A DNA stretch of 64,000 bases, from the NCBI RefSeq assembly GCF_006542425.1, contig NZ_VFID01000002.1, forward strand, positions 1 through 64,000. Direction: 5' to 3'. How positions within the stretch are numbered: the stretch's first letter is position 1; every line of letters starts with the position of its first letter. This document shows, piece by piece, positions 45,094 through 53,545 of the stretch. The position numbers were made by a program, and so were the translations under genes. Below the pieces are notes generated by a model. That model was not told the DNA's origin. It saw only the letters and a list, made by a program, of their open reading frames with translations, and did not search any database. This DNA is from Pseudoxanthomonas sp. z9 (lineage in GTDB: Bacteria > Pseudomonadota > Gammaproteobacteria > Xanthomonadales > Xanthomonadaceae).

Positions 45094-46335
45094 TTAACGT
45101 TGCAACAGGCTCAGGACGTTCTGCGGCACCTGGTTGGCCTGGGCGAGCATGGCCGTGCCGGCCTGCTGCAGGATCTGGGTGCGGGTCAGTTCGGCGGTTT
45201 CCTTGGCGAAGTCGGTGTCGCGGATGCGGCTGCGCGAGGCGGCCAGGTTTTCCGAGCTGGTCTGCAGGTTGGCGACCACCGAGGTGAAGCGGTTCTGGAT
45301 GGCACCCAGGTCGGCGCGCGCGCCGTTCACCGCGGTCAGTGCCTTGTCGACGATTTCCAGCGCCTGCTGGGCGCCGGCGAAGGAAGTGATGTCCAGATCC
45401 TTGACGAAGCTGCCGGTGACGCCGGTCAGGGCGCCGCCGTTGGTGCTGGTCTGGGTCAGGCCGATGTTGGCCAGGGTCGCCGGCGTGGCGCCGGTCACCG
45501 TCGGGCCGGCGAAGGCCAGCGCGAAGGTCTGGCCGGCCTCGACCGAGGTCAGGTTCAGCACGCCGGACTTCACCTCGGCGTAGACGCCGGTCTCGCCCAG
45601 CTTGGCGTTGACGGCCGCGGCCGTCGCCTGGGAGATGGACTGGCCGGCCTTCACTTCGAACGCGCCGATGTTGACCGTGCTGGCGGCGCCGCCGCCCGGC
45701 GGGGTCACCGTCAACTGCAACTGCGAGAACACGGTGTCGACGGTGGCCAGATCCTCGTTGACTCCCGCGGTGCCGGCGTTGTCCAGCGCGGTGCCCACGT
45801 AGACGTTGGCGAACTGCACGCCGCCCAGGGTCTGCGAGCGGGCGTCGACCACCTTGTCGATGGCGATGGCCTGGCCGGCGTTGGCGCCGACCTGGAACAG
45901 CTGGCTGGTGAAGGTGCCGTCCAGCAGCTTGGTGCCATTGAAGTCGGCCTGCTTGGCGACGCGATCGATTTCCGCGCTCAGCTGCTTGACTTCCGCGTTC
46001 AGTGCGGCGCGGTCGGTCGAGGAGTTGGAGGCGTTGGCCGACTGCACGGCCAGTTCGCGGATGCGCTGCAGGTTGTTGCCGATTTCGCTCAGCGAACCTT
46101 CGGCGACCTGGGCCAGCGAGATGCCGTCGTTGGCATTGCGCACGGCCACGTCCAGGCCCCGGATCTGGGTGCTGAAGCGCTCGGAGATGGCCAATCCGGC
46201 GGCATCGTCCTTGGCGCTGTTGATGCGCAGTCCGGAGGACAGGCGCTGGATGGTGGTGGCCAGTGAAGTGCCGCTGGTGCTCAGGTTGCGCTGAGCGTTC
46301 AACGACATCGTATTGGTGTTGATTACCTGTGCCAT
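45094..46335 (-). CDS. fliC: Flagellin 1 (FliC family)
   Basis: 413 aa, promoter-proximal of three. Starts MAQVINTNTMSLNAQRNLST and ends VLSLLQR (one residue longer than its neighbours, which end LSLLR); centre (about 165-315) unique. GAGGAG ribosome site. Two sigma-28 promoter matches upstream (46432-46458, 46517-46543) make this the most likely major filament gene. Confidence 0.95.
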   Translation of the reverse strand: MAQVINTNTMSLNAQRNLSTSGTSLATTIQRLSSGLRINSAKDDAAGLAISERFSTQIRGLDVAVRNANDGISLAQVAEGSLSEIGNNLQRIRELAVQSANASNSSTDRAALNAEVKQLSAEIDRVAKQADFNGTKLLDGTFTSQLFQVGANAGQAIAIDKVVDARSQTLGGVQFANVYVGTALDNAGTAGVNEDLATVDTVFSQLQLTVTPPGGGAASTVNIGAFEVKAGQSISQATAAAVNAKLGETGVYAEVKSGVLNLTSVEAGQTFALAFAGPTVTGATPATLANIGLTQTSTNGGALTGVTGSFVKDLDITSFAGAQQALEIVDKALTAVNGARADLGAIQNRFTSVVANLQTSSENLAASRSRIRDTDFAKETAELTRTQILQQAGTAMLAQANQVPQNVLSLLQR

Positions 46336-46431
46336 GGGTCGTCTCCTCTTATTTGGGTCCCGGCGTTGATGGAAAGAGGGTGCTGCCGGTTTGTTGGTTT
46401 GTTGGCTAGTCGCCCTCTGCTTGCGAAAGGG

Positions 46432-46458
46432 ATAACGGCGTTGCCCGGAAAACCTTTA
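46432..46458 (-). promoter_or_regulatory. Sigma-28 promoter of flagellin 1 (proximal)
   Basis: Minus strand TAAAGGTT, 11-base spacer, GCCGTTAT. Leader of about 90 bases to the ATG. Confidence 0.72.
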
Positions 46459-46516
46459 GGCCCGGGATGAGAATTTCGTGCGGAAGACGCGCAGGTGCGG
46501 TACGCCGCGCGCGCCT

Positions 46517-46543
46517 TATTCGGCAGGGCGCGGCGGAACTTTA
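46517..46543 (-). promoter_or_regulatory. Second sigma-28 promoter match upstream of flagellin 1 (distal)
   Basis: Minus strand TAAAGTTC, 11-base spacer, GCCGAATA. Lies 85 bases upstream of the proximal match in the 335-base gap 46336-46670; nothing else is recognised in that gap. Confidence 0.55.
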
Positions 46544-46670
46544 GGGCCGGGGAGAACCGGTGGGACGGAGCCCGCTTCGTCGCTTTTTCGCGACATCGGA
46601 CTCCCGCAGCAGGGCAAGTCTGGCCCTGCAAGACAAAGGCGAGGAGCGGAGATTGCCCCGCTGCGTGGAC

Positions 46671-47303
46671 TCAGGGCGTTGGCGTCTTGCGCCAGGCGTC
46701 GTCCGGGTCGTCCAGCAGCGCAAGATCCGGGAAGCGATACTCGCAACCGATCAGCACGCGCTGCCGCAGGCCCGGGCGATCCTCCGTATACAGGACCAGT
46801 GCATGCAGGTCGTCGAGCGCACCGGACAACGGCGCCTGGCTGTCGGCGAGACTGGCTTCAAGGACGCGGGCGACGTCGTCGGCGCTGCCGCCCACCACCA
46901 TCAGTACCCGGTTGGCGGTGATGACCACCGCATCGCTTTCATGGCCCCAGGCCTGTACCGGCGTCTCCAGCCGGTACAGGTCCATCGGTGGATCCGAATA
47001 CTGCCGCTCGGCCTGCACGAAATCATCGGGGCGTTCCCGGCGCAGGCGCGGCAGCAGGCGGCCGATGTCCGGACCGCTGCGACAGGTGAGGGCATCGAAC
47101 AGCGGGTCGCCGGTTCCCTCGACGGAATCCTGCGCGGGCACGGGCACGGGCGCGTTCGCCGATGCCGGAGCGGCCGGCACCGACGAAGGCGCTATCGGCG
47201 GGGGCGGGACCGGGCGCTGCTGCGCCTGCGCGGTTCCAATGCACGCCAGCAGCAACGCCACCGCGCAGCGTTTATTCAAGCTGCTCGTTCGCATGCCGGG
47301 CAT
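46671..47303 (-). CDS. Uncharacterised secreted protein
   Basis: 210 aa. Signal peptide (KRCAVALLLACIGTAQAQ, cleaved after AQA), a Pro/Ala-rich stretch, then a globular part with two Cys (ALTCRSGPDI, IGCEYRFPDL) that could form a disulfide. Start at 47303 or 47294; either overlaps the end of the upstream gene by 20-30 bases. No recognised domain. Confidence 0.72.
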   Translation of the reverse strand: MPGMRTSSLNKRCAVALLLACIGTAQAQQRPVPPPPIAPSSVPAAPASANAPVPVPAQDSVEGTGDPLFDALTCRSGPDIGRLLPRLRRERPDDFVQAERQYSDPPMDLYRLETPVQAWGHESDAVVITANRVLMVVGGSADDVARVLEASLADSQAPLSGALDDLHALVLYTEDRPGLRQRVLIGCEYRFPDLALLDDPDDAWRKTPTP

Positions 47304-48126
47304 CGAGGGCCTCCATGGCGTCGCGCGGCTTCAGCTTGCCGGCTTTCTCGAAAGCTGCCGCCGCCGCATCTTCCTTCTTGTCGCCGTACAACAGCAGCAG
47401 CACGTTGGCATGCTCGACGTGGGCGATGGGCGAGTCGGGCGTCAGCTTCAGCGCGGCCTTGATGTGCGATTCGGCCTCGGCGGCTTTCGCACCGTAGGTC
47501 AGGCCGCCGATCATGGCGCCGATCTTGTCGATGATCTCCGCGTGGTACAGCGCCAGCGCGGTATGCGCCTCGGCATGCTTGGGTGCCCGTTCAAGGGTGG
47601 CGTCCAGCGCTTCGCGCACCTTGCCCGCGATGCCCTGCTTGAGCGCCTTGACGATGCTCAGCCCCTGGCTGTATCGCCCCAGCGCGAATGCATGGCGATA
47701 GTGGCTGTTGGCTTCCTCCGGCAATGCCTTGACCGCGGCCTCGGCCAGCTTGGCGGCCTGCTCGAAGCGCTTGAGTTTTTCGTCCTCGTCATCGACCAGA
47801 TAGGTCGCATGGATGCCCAGCGCCTTGACCGCGACCGAGGCGCCGAGCGGGCCGAGCGCCTGGCCGGCCTCGAAGGCAGTCTGGAAGTCGCCGCGATGGA
47901 AGGCTCGCCAGGCCTCCTGCAACGCACTCGCCACGCCGGCGGCATCCTGGCCCTTGGCGGCCTTGCCGGCGGCGTCGATCAGGGCCTGCGCACGCTTGGC
48001 GTCGGGGTAGGGCTCGGCATCGCCCGCATGCAGCGCCGGCCAGGCCTTCTTCAGGGCGTCGCCCGCGTAGCTGAACGCCTTGGCATCCAATGGAAACGGT
48101 GCCCATTTCGCCTGCTTGCCCGCCAT
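47272..48126 (-). CDS. Uncharacterised helical-repeat (TPR-like) protein
   Basis: 284 aa, no signal peptide, almost all helical. Segments such as AHTALALYHAEIIDKIGAMI and SPIAHVEHANVLLLLYGDKK look like tetratricopeptide repeats. It overlaps the secreted-protein gene downstream, so the two probably form an operon. Partner unknown. Confidence 0.8.
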   Translation of the reverse strand: MAGKQAKWAPFPLDAKAFSYAGDALKKAWPALHAGDAEPYPDAKRAQALIDAAGKAAKGQDAAGVASALQEAWRAFHRGDFQTAFEAGQALGPLGASVAVKALGIHATYLVDDEDEKLKRFEQAAKLAEAAVKALPEEANSHYRHAFALGRYSQGLSIVKALKQGIAGKVREALDATLERAPKHAEAHTALALYHAEIIDKIGAMIGGLTYGAKAAEAESHIKAALKLTPDSPIAHVEHANVLLLLYGDKKEDAAAAAFEKAGKLKPRDAMEALDARHANEQLE

Positions 48127-48274
48127 GCCGACTCCCTCCCTTGATGGTTCGAATGAGCATGGCCGCAGCCCTTGCCGCTGACAAGCCCCGCGCCGCTAGT
48201 GTGTTTGCTCGATGCCGCGGCTTCAGCATCGAATCCGGAAGCCTGCCACCGTGGCCGGTGTCGAGGAGTCCCCC

Positions 48275-48661
48275 ATGACTGCCAGGAACAAGACCACCCC
48301 GCGGGCCAAGGCCCCGGAACCCAACCTCCGCCATGTCTGGCTTGCCGGCCTCGGCGCGGTCGCGATCGCGCGCCGCCGCGGCGCCCGGCGCCTGACGTCG
48401 GCGAAGCAGGACATTAAACGCATCGCGCGGCAGGCACAGGCCACGCTGCGGCAGGTGCGGATGCAGGGCGAGGCATCGGTGGGCCGGTTCAGCGCGGACG
48501 TGGAGACGCGGTTGGCACCGGTGCTGGAGAAACTGGGCCTGGGCTCGTCGAAGCCGGCGCCGAAGGGACGTCGCAAGCCAGCGGCCGCGAAGTCCGCTCG
48601 ACCGGCGCCGCGCAAGCGGGCGGCCGCCGCGCGCAAGGGTACGGGGCGCAAGCGCGCTTGA
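48275..48661 (+). CDS. Small phasin-like protein with basic C-terminal tail
   Basis: 128 aa from the ATG at 48275 (AGGAG nearby). NLRHVWLAGLGAVAIAR resembles QQVWLAGVGAFGRAQ of the phasin at 53546-54133, and the last 45 residues are a Lys/Arg/Ala/Pro histone H1-like tail. It is shorter than a normal phasin and lacks the long coiled coil. May bind granules or DNA; function inferred from similarity only. Confidence 0.7.
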   Translation: MTARNKTTPRAKAPEPNLRHVWLAGLGAVAIARRRGARRLTSAKQDIKRIARQAQATLRQVRMQGEASVGRFSADVETRLAPVLEKLGLGSSKPAPKGRRKPAAAKSARPAPRKRAAAARKGTGRKRA

Positions 48662-48760
48662 TTGGGCGGAGCGGACGTTGCTACGCCGCTTGCGGTCTTT
48701 GCCTCTGCGCCTTTTGGCGCTGACGCGCGCCGTGCCCGGGAACGGCTCCGCTCTCCATGT

Positions 48761-49387
48761 TCAATCGACGTAGGCCGTCGTCAAGGTATTCAAATGCACC
48801 CGTTCCGCATCGCGCAGGAACGGCGCCACCAGCATCATCACCTGCACGATGCCATGGCGAATGGCGATCTGCTCGTCCTTGTCCCCACGCGCGGCCGCGT
48901 AGTTCAGCCAGAACGTGGCCACCACCAGGATGTTGGTCGCGGTCGCGGCCAGCTCCGCGGCCGAGGCGCGCATCACCCCGGCCTGGCCCAGTCCGCGCAT
49001 CACCGCATGCGCGCTGTCGTCGGCGCGCTTGAGCAGGCGGGCGAATCGGATCCGCAGGCGACGGTTGCGGCTGAGGATCTCCACCAGATCCCGGTACAGG
49101 AAGCGATAGTCCCAGATGCACTCGAACACCAGGTGCAGTTGCAGCCAGATGTCCTCGAGCCCCGGCAAGCGGTCCACCGGCGCGGTGAGGGCGACGTCCA
49201 TCCGCTCCTCGTAGCGGGCGAACAGCTGTTCGATGATGTCGTCCTTGTTGCGGAAGTGGTAGTACAGGTTGCCGGGGCTGATCTCCAGCTCGTCGGCGAT
49301 GTGGTTGGTGGTGACGTGTGGCTCGCCCTGCGCATTGAACATCGCGAGCGAGGCATCGAGGATGCGCTGGCGGGTATCGCGCGCCAC
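48761..49387 (-). CDS. TetR-family transcriptional regulator
   Basis: 208 aa. N-terminal helix-turn-helix (RQRILDASLAMFNAQGEPHV, IADELEISPGNLYYHFRNKD) and a helical ligand-binding domain. Start is GTG at 49387, four bases after the acyl-CoA-binding-protein gene, so they are one unit. A TGACCGGTCA palindrome in the divergent gap (49694-49703) is a plausible operator. Acyl-CoA as ligand is inferred from the neighbours. Confidence 0.93.
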   Translation of the reverse strand: MARDTRQRILDASLAMFNAQGEPHVTTNHIADELEISPGNLYYHFRNKDDIIEQLFARYEERMDVALTAPVDRLPGLEDIWLQLHLVFECIWDYRFLYRDLVEILSRNRRLRIRFARLLKRADDSAHAVMRGLGQAGVMRASAAELAATATNILVVATFWLNYAAARGDKDEQIAIRHGIVQVMMLVAPFLRDAERVHLNTLTTAYVD

Positions 49388-49391
49388 GGCC

Positions 49392-49649
49392 TCAGGCGGT
49401 CAGCTTCTTCACCAGGTCCACGTACTTCTTCTGCGCGTCCCCGGGAGCGGTGCCCTTGAGCTTGGCCCAGGCCTCGTACTTGGCGGTGCCCACGAAATCG
49501 AAGAAACCGGGCTTGTCGCCCTTCACATCACCCTCCGAACCCTGCTTGTACAGCGCGTACAGGCGCAGCAGGGTTTCGTTGTCGGGGCGTTCGGCCAGGC
49601 CCTGGATGTCACGGGAAGCCTGTTCGAAAGCGGAATTCAGATCAGACAT
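49392..49649 (-). CDS. Acyl-CoA-binding protein (ACBP)
   Basis: 85 aa, the usual size. Conserved NETLLRLYALYKQGSEGDV, KPGFFDFVGTAKYEAWAKLK and the Tyr/Lys residues that clasp CoA. Cytosolic carrier of long-chain acyl-CoA. GGAGG ribosome site. Divergent from the fatty acyl-CoA reductase gene, whose substrate it may deliver. Confidence 0.95.
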   Translation of the reverse strand: MSDLNSAFEQASRDIQGLAERPDNETLLRLYALYKQGSEGDVKGDKPGFFDFVGTAKYEAWAKLKGTAPGDAQKKYVDLVKKLTA

Positions 49650-49693
49650 GAGGACTACCTCCCAATAGTGCCGGCATCACACCACGCGGGGCA

Positions 49694-49703
49694 TGACCGG
49701 TCA
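49694..49703. promoter_or_regulatory. Candidate TetR operator palindrome
   Basis: Perfect TGACCGGTCA in the 145-base gap between the ACBP-TetR unit and the divergent reductase gene. Confidence 0.4.
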
Positions 49704-49753
49704 ATCGGGGCGGGATTGTGGAACCCAAACGGCTCTGGCAAGTTAACCGCGCA

Positions 49754-49780
49754 GGGCAGGCGGAGGGCCTGCCCGTCTAC
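49754..49780. repeat. GTAG-type palindrome before the reductase gene
   Basis: GGGCAGGC...GCCTGCCC stem followed by GTCTAC, ending 15 bases before the start codon. Confidence 0.6.
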
Positions 49781-49794
49781 TCGGGACGGTATCC

Positions 49795-51783
49795 ATGAGC
49801 TACTTCGTCACCGGCGCCACCGGATTCATCGGCCGCTACCTGGTCTCCAACCTGCTCAAGCGAAGCGGCACGGTGTACGTGCTGGTACGCAAGGATTCGC
49901 AGAAGAAGTTCGACGCCATCGCCAGGAAATCCGGCTGGGACCCGAAACGGGTAGTCGCGGTGGCGGGTGACATGACCAAGCCCCGTTGCGGGTTGACCCC
50001 CGCACAACTGCGCAACCTGACCGGCAAGGTCAAGCATTTCTTCCATTTGGCCGCAGTCTACGATCTGACCGCCAGCGTGGAGTCTCAGCAGGCCGCCAAC
50101 ATCGACGGCACCCGCCACGCGCTGGACCTGGCGGCCGCGCTGAAGGTGCCGCTGTTCCATCACACCAGTTCGATCGCCGCCGCCGGCCTGTATCCGGGCA
50201 TCTTCCGCGAGGACATGTTCGAGGAGGCCGAAGGCCTGGATGATCCCTACCTGCGCACCAAGCACGATTCCGAGGCGATGGTACGCCGGGAAACCCGTTT
50301 CAAGTGGCGCATATATCGCCCCGGCATGGTGGTCGGGCACTCGAAGACCGGCGAAATCGACAAGATCGACGGCCCGTACTACTTCTTCACCCTGATCAAG
50401 AAGCTGCGCGAGCTGCTGCCGCAATGGGTGCCGGTGCTCGGCATAGAGGGCGGCCGCATCAACATCGTGCCGGTGGATTTCGTGGCCGACGCGATGGACC
50501 ACATCGCCCACAAGCCCAAGCTGGATGGCCACACCTTCCACCTGACCGACCCGGAGCCGATGCGGGTGGGCGAGGTGCTCAACACCTTCTGCCGCGCCGG
50601 CCACGCGCCGGAAATGACCATGCGGCTGGACGCGCGCATGTTCGCCTTCGTGCCCAGCGGCATCCGCGCGGCGGTCGGCAACCTGCCGCCGGTGCGCCGC
50701 TTCATCGGCATGCTGCTGCGCGACTTCAAGATCCCGAAGGAAGTGCTCAAGTTCATCACCTATCCAACCCGTTTCGACAGCCGCGAGACCGAGCGCGCGC
50801 TCAAGGGCACGAACATCGCGGTGCCACGCCTGGACGGGTACGCCTGGCGCCTGTGGGACTACTGGGAGCGGCACCTGGATCCGGATCTTTTTGTGGACCG
50901 TTCGCTCAAGGGCAAGGTGCGCAACAAGGTCGTGGTCATCACCGGCGGTTCCTCCGGCATCGGCCTGTCCACCGCCCAGCGCGTGGCCGAGGCCGGCGCG
51001 GTCACGGTGATCGTGGCGCGTGGCGAGGAGGAACTGTTCAAGGCCCGCGACGAGATGAAAGCCAAGGGCGGCAAGGTGTTCGCCTATACCGCGGATCTGG
51101 CGGACATGGCCGATTGCGATCGCCTGATCCGGCAAGTGCTGGATGAGCACGGCCACGTCGACGTGCTGATCAACAACGCCGGCCGCTCCATCCGTCGCTC
51201 GATCGAGCTCAGCTATGACCGTTTCCACGATTTCGAGCGCACCATGCAGCTGAACTATTTCGGCAGCCTGCGCCTGATCATGGGCTTCCTGCCAAGCATG
51301 ACCCACCGCCGCAAGGGCCACATCATCAACATCAGCTCGATCGGCGTGCTGGCCAACTCGCCGCGTTTCTCCGCCTACGTGGCGTCGAAGGCGGCGCTGG
51401 ATGCATTCAGCCGCTGCGCGCAGGGCGAACTGTCGGGCAAGGGCATCAGCTTCACCACCATCAACATGCCGCTGGTGAAGACCCCGATGATCGCCCCGAC
51501 CAAGATGTACGACAGCGTGCCGACGCTGACCCCGGACGAGGCGGCGGATCTGGTGGTGAAGGGCATCATCGAGAAGCCCAGCCGCATCGCGACCCGACTG
51601 GGCATTTTCGCCGCGCTGGTCAATGCGGTGGCGCCGAAGGCCTATGAGGTGATCATGAGCACGGCGTTCGAGCTGTTCCCGGATTCGGCGGCGGCCAAGG
51701 GGGATCGGCAGGCGCTCAAGGAGGCCGCGCCGAGCCAGGAGCAGATCGCGTTTGCGGCGCTGATGCGGGGCGTGCACTGGTAG
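49795..51783 (+). CDS. Two-domain fatty acyl-CoA reductase (alcohol-forming type)
   Basis: 662 aa. N-terminal extended SDR reductase domain (1-370) with NAD(P)-binding TGATGFIG at 6-13 and active-site YLRTK; C-terminal classical SDR domain (about 375-640) with TGGSSGIG, NNAG, Ser in INISSIG and YVASK. Length and domain order match the Marinobacter enzymes that reduce fatty acyl-CoA to fatty alcohol for wax esters, and long stretches (PYLRTKHDSE, FERTMQLNYFGS) look nearly the same from memory. Neighbouring ACBP supports an acyl-CoA substrate. The stop codon lies in a REP palindrome. No wax ester synthase is in the window. Confidence 0.88.
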   Translation: MSYFVTGATGFIGRYLVSNLLKRSGTVYVLVRKDSQKKFDAIARKSGWDPKRVVAVAGDMTKPRCGLTPAQLRNLTGKVKHFFHLAAVYDLTASVESQQAANIDGTRHALDLAAALKVPLFHHTSSIAAAGLYPGIFREDMFEEAEGLDDPYLRTKHDSEAMVRRETRFKWRIYRPGMVVGHSKTGEIDKIDGPYYFFTLIKKLRELLPQWVPVLGIEGGRINIVPVDFVADAMDHIAHKPKLDGHTFHLTDPEPMRVGEVLNTFCRAGHAPEMTMRLDARMFAFVPSGIRAAVGNLPPVRRFIGMLLRDFKIPKEVLKFITYPTRFDSRETERALKGTNIAVPRLDGYAWRLWDYWERHLDPDLFVDRSLKGKVRNKVVVITGGSSGIGLSTAQRVAEAGAVTVIVARGEEELFKARDEMKAKGGKVFAYTADLADMADCDRLIRQVLDEHGHVDVLINNAGRSIRRSIELSYDRFHDFERTMQLNYFGSLRLIMGFLPSMTHRRKGHIINISSIGVLANSPRFSAYVASKAALDAFSRCAQGELSGKGISFTTINMPLVKTPMIAPTKMYDSVPTLTPDEAADLVVKGIIEKPSRIATRLGIFAALVNAVAPKAYEVIMSTAFELFPDSAAAKGDRQALKEAAPSQEQIAFAALMRGVHW

Positions 51784-51901
51784 CGGGGAGCTTGCTCCGC
51801 CGCGCCGGGACTCTCTTGGGATCCCGGCGGATCAGGGCCGCCCGTGCATCACGCGGGAATGGGCGCGGAGAAAAAGCCAGGATAGCGGAGCAAGCTCCGC
51901 T
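51781..51901. repeat. Pair of AGCGGAGC-type REP palindromes after the reductase gene
   Basis: TAGCGGGGAGCTTGCTCCGC at 51781-51800 (its TAG is the reductase stop) and AGCGGAGCAAGCTCCGCT at 51884-51901, between two converging genes. Confidence 0.8.
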
Positions 51902-51914
51902 CTAAGCGCCGTGG

Positions 51915-52328
51915 TCAGGCGCCCGTCCATCCCGTAGGCAGCGCCTGCTGGTTGCGCATGTGCAGCGCCAGGGGTTCGATTCGGCTCCACAGGAATTCGC
52001 GCAGCGCCGCGTCGGCCACCGTTTCCTGCATGGCCTGGTGGAAGCACGCCAGCCAGCCGCTGGCCTCGTCCATCCCGATCGCGAACGGCAGATGGCGGGC
52101 GCGCAGCATCGGCGCGCCCCGGCGCTCGGTGAACAGCGGCGGGCCGCCCAGCCAGCCGCTCAGGAACTCGAACAGCTTCTGCTCGCTGTCCGCCAGATCC
52201 GGCGGATGGATCGCACGGACCGCGGCCGCCTCGGGCAACGTGTCCATCAGGGCGTACATCCGCCGGGTCAGCTCGCGCACACCGGCTTCGCCGCCGATGC
52301 GCTGGTAAGGCGTCAGATCGTCTTGCAT
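51915..52328 (-). CDS. Truncated haemoglobin, group II
   Basis: 137 aa from the ATG at 52328. YQRIGGEAGVRELTRRMYAL and the haem-pocket segment ARHLPFAIGMDEASGWLACF, with the proximal His and the group II Trp, are diagnostic. Likely binds oxygen or nitric oxide in the cytosol. Starts inside the last 16 bases of the upstream gene, so translation is coupled. Confidence 0.92.
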   Translation of the reverse strand: MQDDLTPYQRIGGEAGVRELTRRMYALMDTLPEAAAVRAIHPPDLADSEQKLFEFLSGWLGGPPLFTERRGAPMLRARHLPFAIGMDEASGWLACFHQAMQETVADAALREFLWSRIEPLALHMRNQQALPTGWTGA

Positions 52329-53254
52329 TGGCGCCAGCGTACCGGCTCCTTGCTGCCGGCGGGGGGATTGAGCTGGACACGGACCGTGCGCAGCGCCGGG
52401 TAGAGCTCCACCTGCTGGCAGATCTTGGGCCAGATCCCGGTTTCGTCGCCCTGGTAATCCACCACCAGTGTCAGCCGGGTCTGCCATACACCGCGAACCA
52501 CGCCGGGCGTGCCCGACAAGGCGCGAGACACCGCCATCCGCTGGTCTTCGAGTTCCGCTTCGGTCGGTTCACGATAGACCGTCATCGCGTTTGTGGCGGG
52601 CGCCGCCGTGGACGCGGGGGCGGGGATCGGTGTCTTGGGCACGGCGGCGCCTTCGACGTCCAGCCCCGAATTTGCCAGCGTCGTGGCCACCAGCGCGCCC
52701 ACCGCCACGCTGCCCAGCCAGCCGATGGCGATGTGGCGCTTCGCGCGGGCGGCGGCCTGGCCGACGATCTGCTGGCGCAGGTCGACTTCGACCAGCGGCG
52801 CGAGTTCGTCCCACAGGCGCGGGCCGTCCAGCACTTCGATGTTGTGGCTCTGGGCGGCGACGCGGCCTTCCTGCTCGAGTTGTCCCTCGGTGGCCAGGAT
52901 GCCGCCGGCGGCATTGCCCAGGCGGACGCTGGAGGCCAGTTCCTCCACCGAGGCGGCGCCGATGCGATAGGCCGAGCCGTGCTTGCACGACAGCAGCCAG
53001 CGCTGTCCGCGCAAGGTGAGCGGAAAGATCCCGCGCGGGTCGCGGGTCTCGTCCGGGCCGGCGGCGACCACGGCCATGCCGCGCCGTTCCAGCGCGGTCA
53101 GCACCAAGCGGGAGAATTCGCGCCAGCGCAGGCCGGAGAGCGCATGCAGGCCCGCCGCGATTTCATCCTTGCGGCGGCGTACCCACCACAGATAAACGCT
53201 GACGGCCACACCGGTCAGCAGGGCAACGGCCAGTCCAGACAGCCAGAAGAGCAT
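52313..53254 (-). CDS. Membrane-anchored protein with Mrr-like (restriction endonuclease-like) domain
   Basis: 313 aa. N-terminal membrane helix (FWLSGLAVALLTGVAVSVYL), a restriction-endonuclease-like fold (about 42-155: LRWREFSRLVLTALERRGMA, then LLSCKHG for the usual QxK core, and LDGPRLWDEL), a second membrane segment (about 175-195) and a C-terminal region of about 100 residues ending WRQCKTI. The catalytic pattern is imperfect (DPRG before SCK), so nuclease activity is uncertain. Overlaps the haemoglobin gene. Confidence 0.75.
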   Translation of the reverse strand: MLFWLSGLAVALLTGVAVSVYLWWVRRRKDEIAAGLHALSGLRWREFSRLVLTALERRGMAVVAAGPDETRDPRGIFPLTLRGQRWLLSCKHGSAYRIGAASVEELASSVRLGNAAGGILATEGQLEQEGRVAAQSHNIEVLDGPRLWDELAPLVEVDLRQQIVGQAAARAKRHIAIGWLGSVAVGALVATTLANSGLDVEGAAVPKTPIPAPASTAAPATNAMTVYREPTEAELEDQRMAVSRALSGTPGVVRGVWQTRLTLVVDYQGDETGIWPKICQQVELYPALRTVRVQLNPPAGSKEPVRWRQCKTI

Positions 53255-53404
53255 GAATACCGCGGGGGTTGTTTGAAGAGTCGGCGGATTCTAACCAAGC
53301 GGTGGGCAAACCGCTGTCAGGAAAACCAGTACACGGCCAGGACCGCGCGGAACGCGTGGGCAGCGGCGGAACTCAGGGAGCCGGGCGAACGCCGGAAACA
53401 AGAA

Positions 53405-53467
53405 GGCCCGCCAGTCCGAAGTCGTAAGGGGAGGGGAGCATACGTACTTCGTGTGGACTGGCGGGCC
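53405..53467 (-). terminator. Long hairpin downstream of the phasin gene
   Basis: Perfect 13-bp stem (GGCCCGCCAGTCC at 53405-53417 with 53455-53467), extended by an inner stem of about five pairs. The loop reads CTCCCCTCCCCTT on the minus strand. TTCTTGTTT follows on the minus strand, so it can end phasin transcription. Two smaller stems lie between it and the phasin stop. Rest of the 291-base gap is unremarkable. Confidence 0.6.
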
Positions 53468-53545
53468 CGGATTGATTGTTGCGCGATCCATGTTGCCTTG
53501 CAACAAGAAATTCGACCGATTCCAGGTTGCACCGGCAGGGTGCGT

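Noticed and set aside
52313-53254. Mrr-like domain as part of a restriction or anti-phage system
   Set aside because: No methyltransferase or other defence gene nearby, membrane segments present, catalytic pattern imperfect, partner is a globin.
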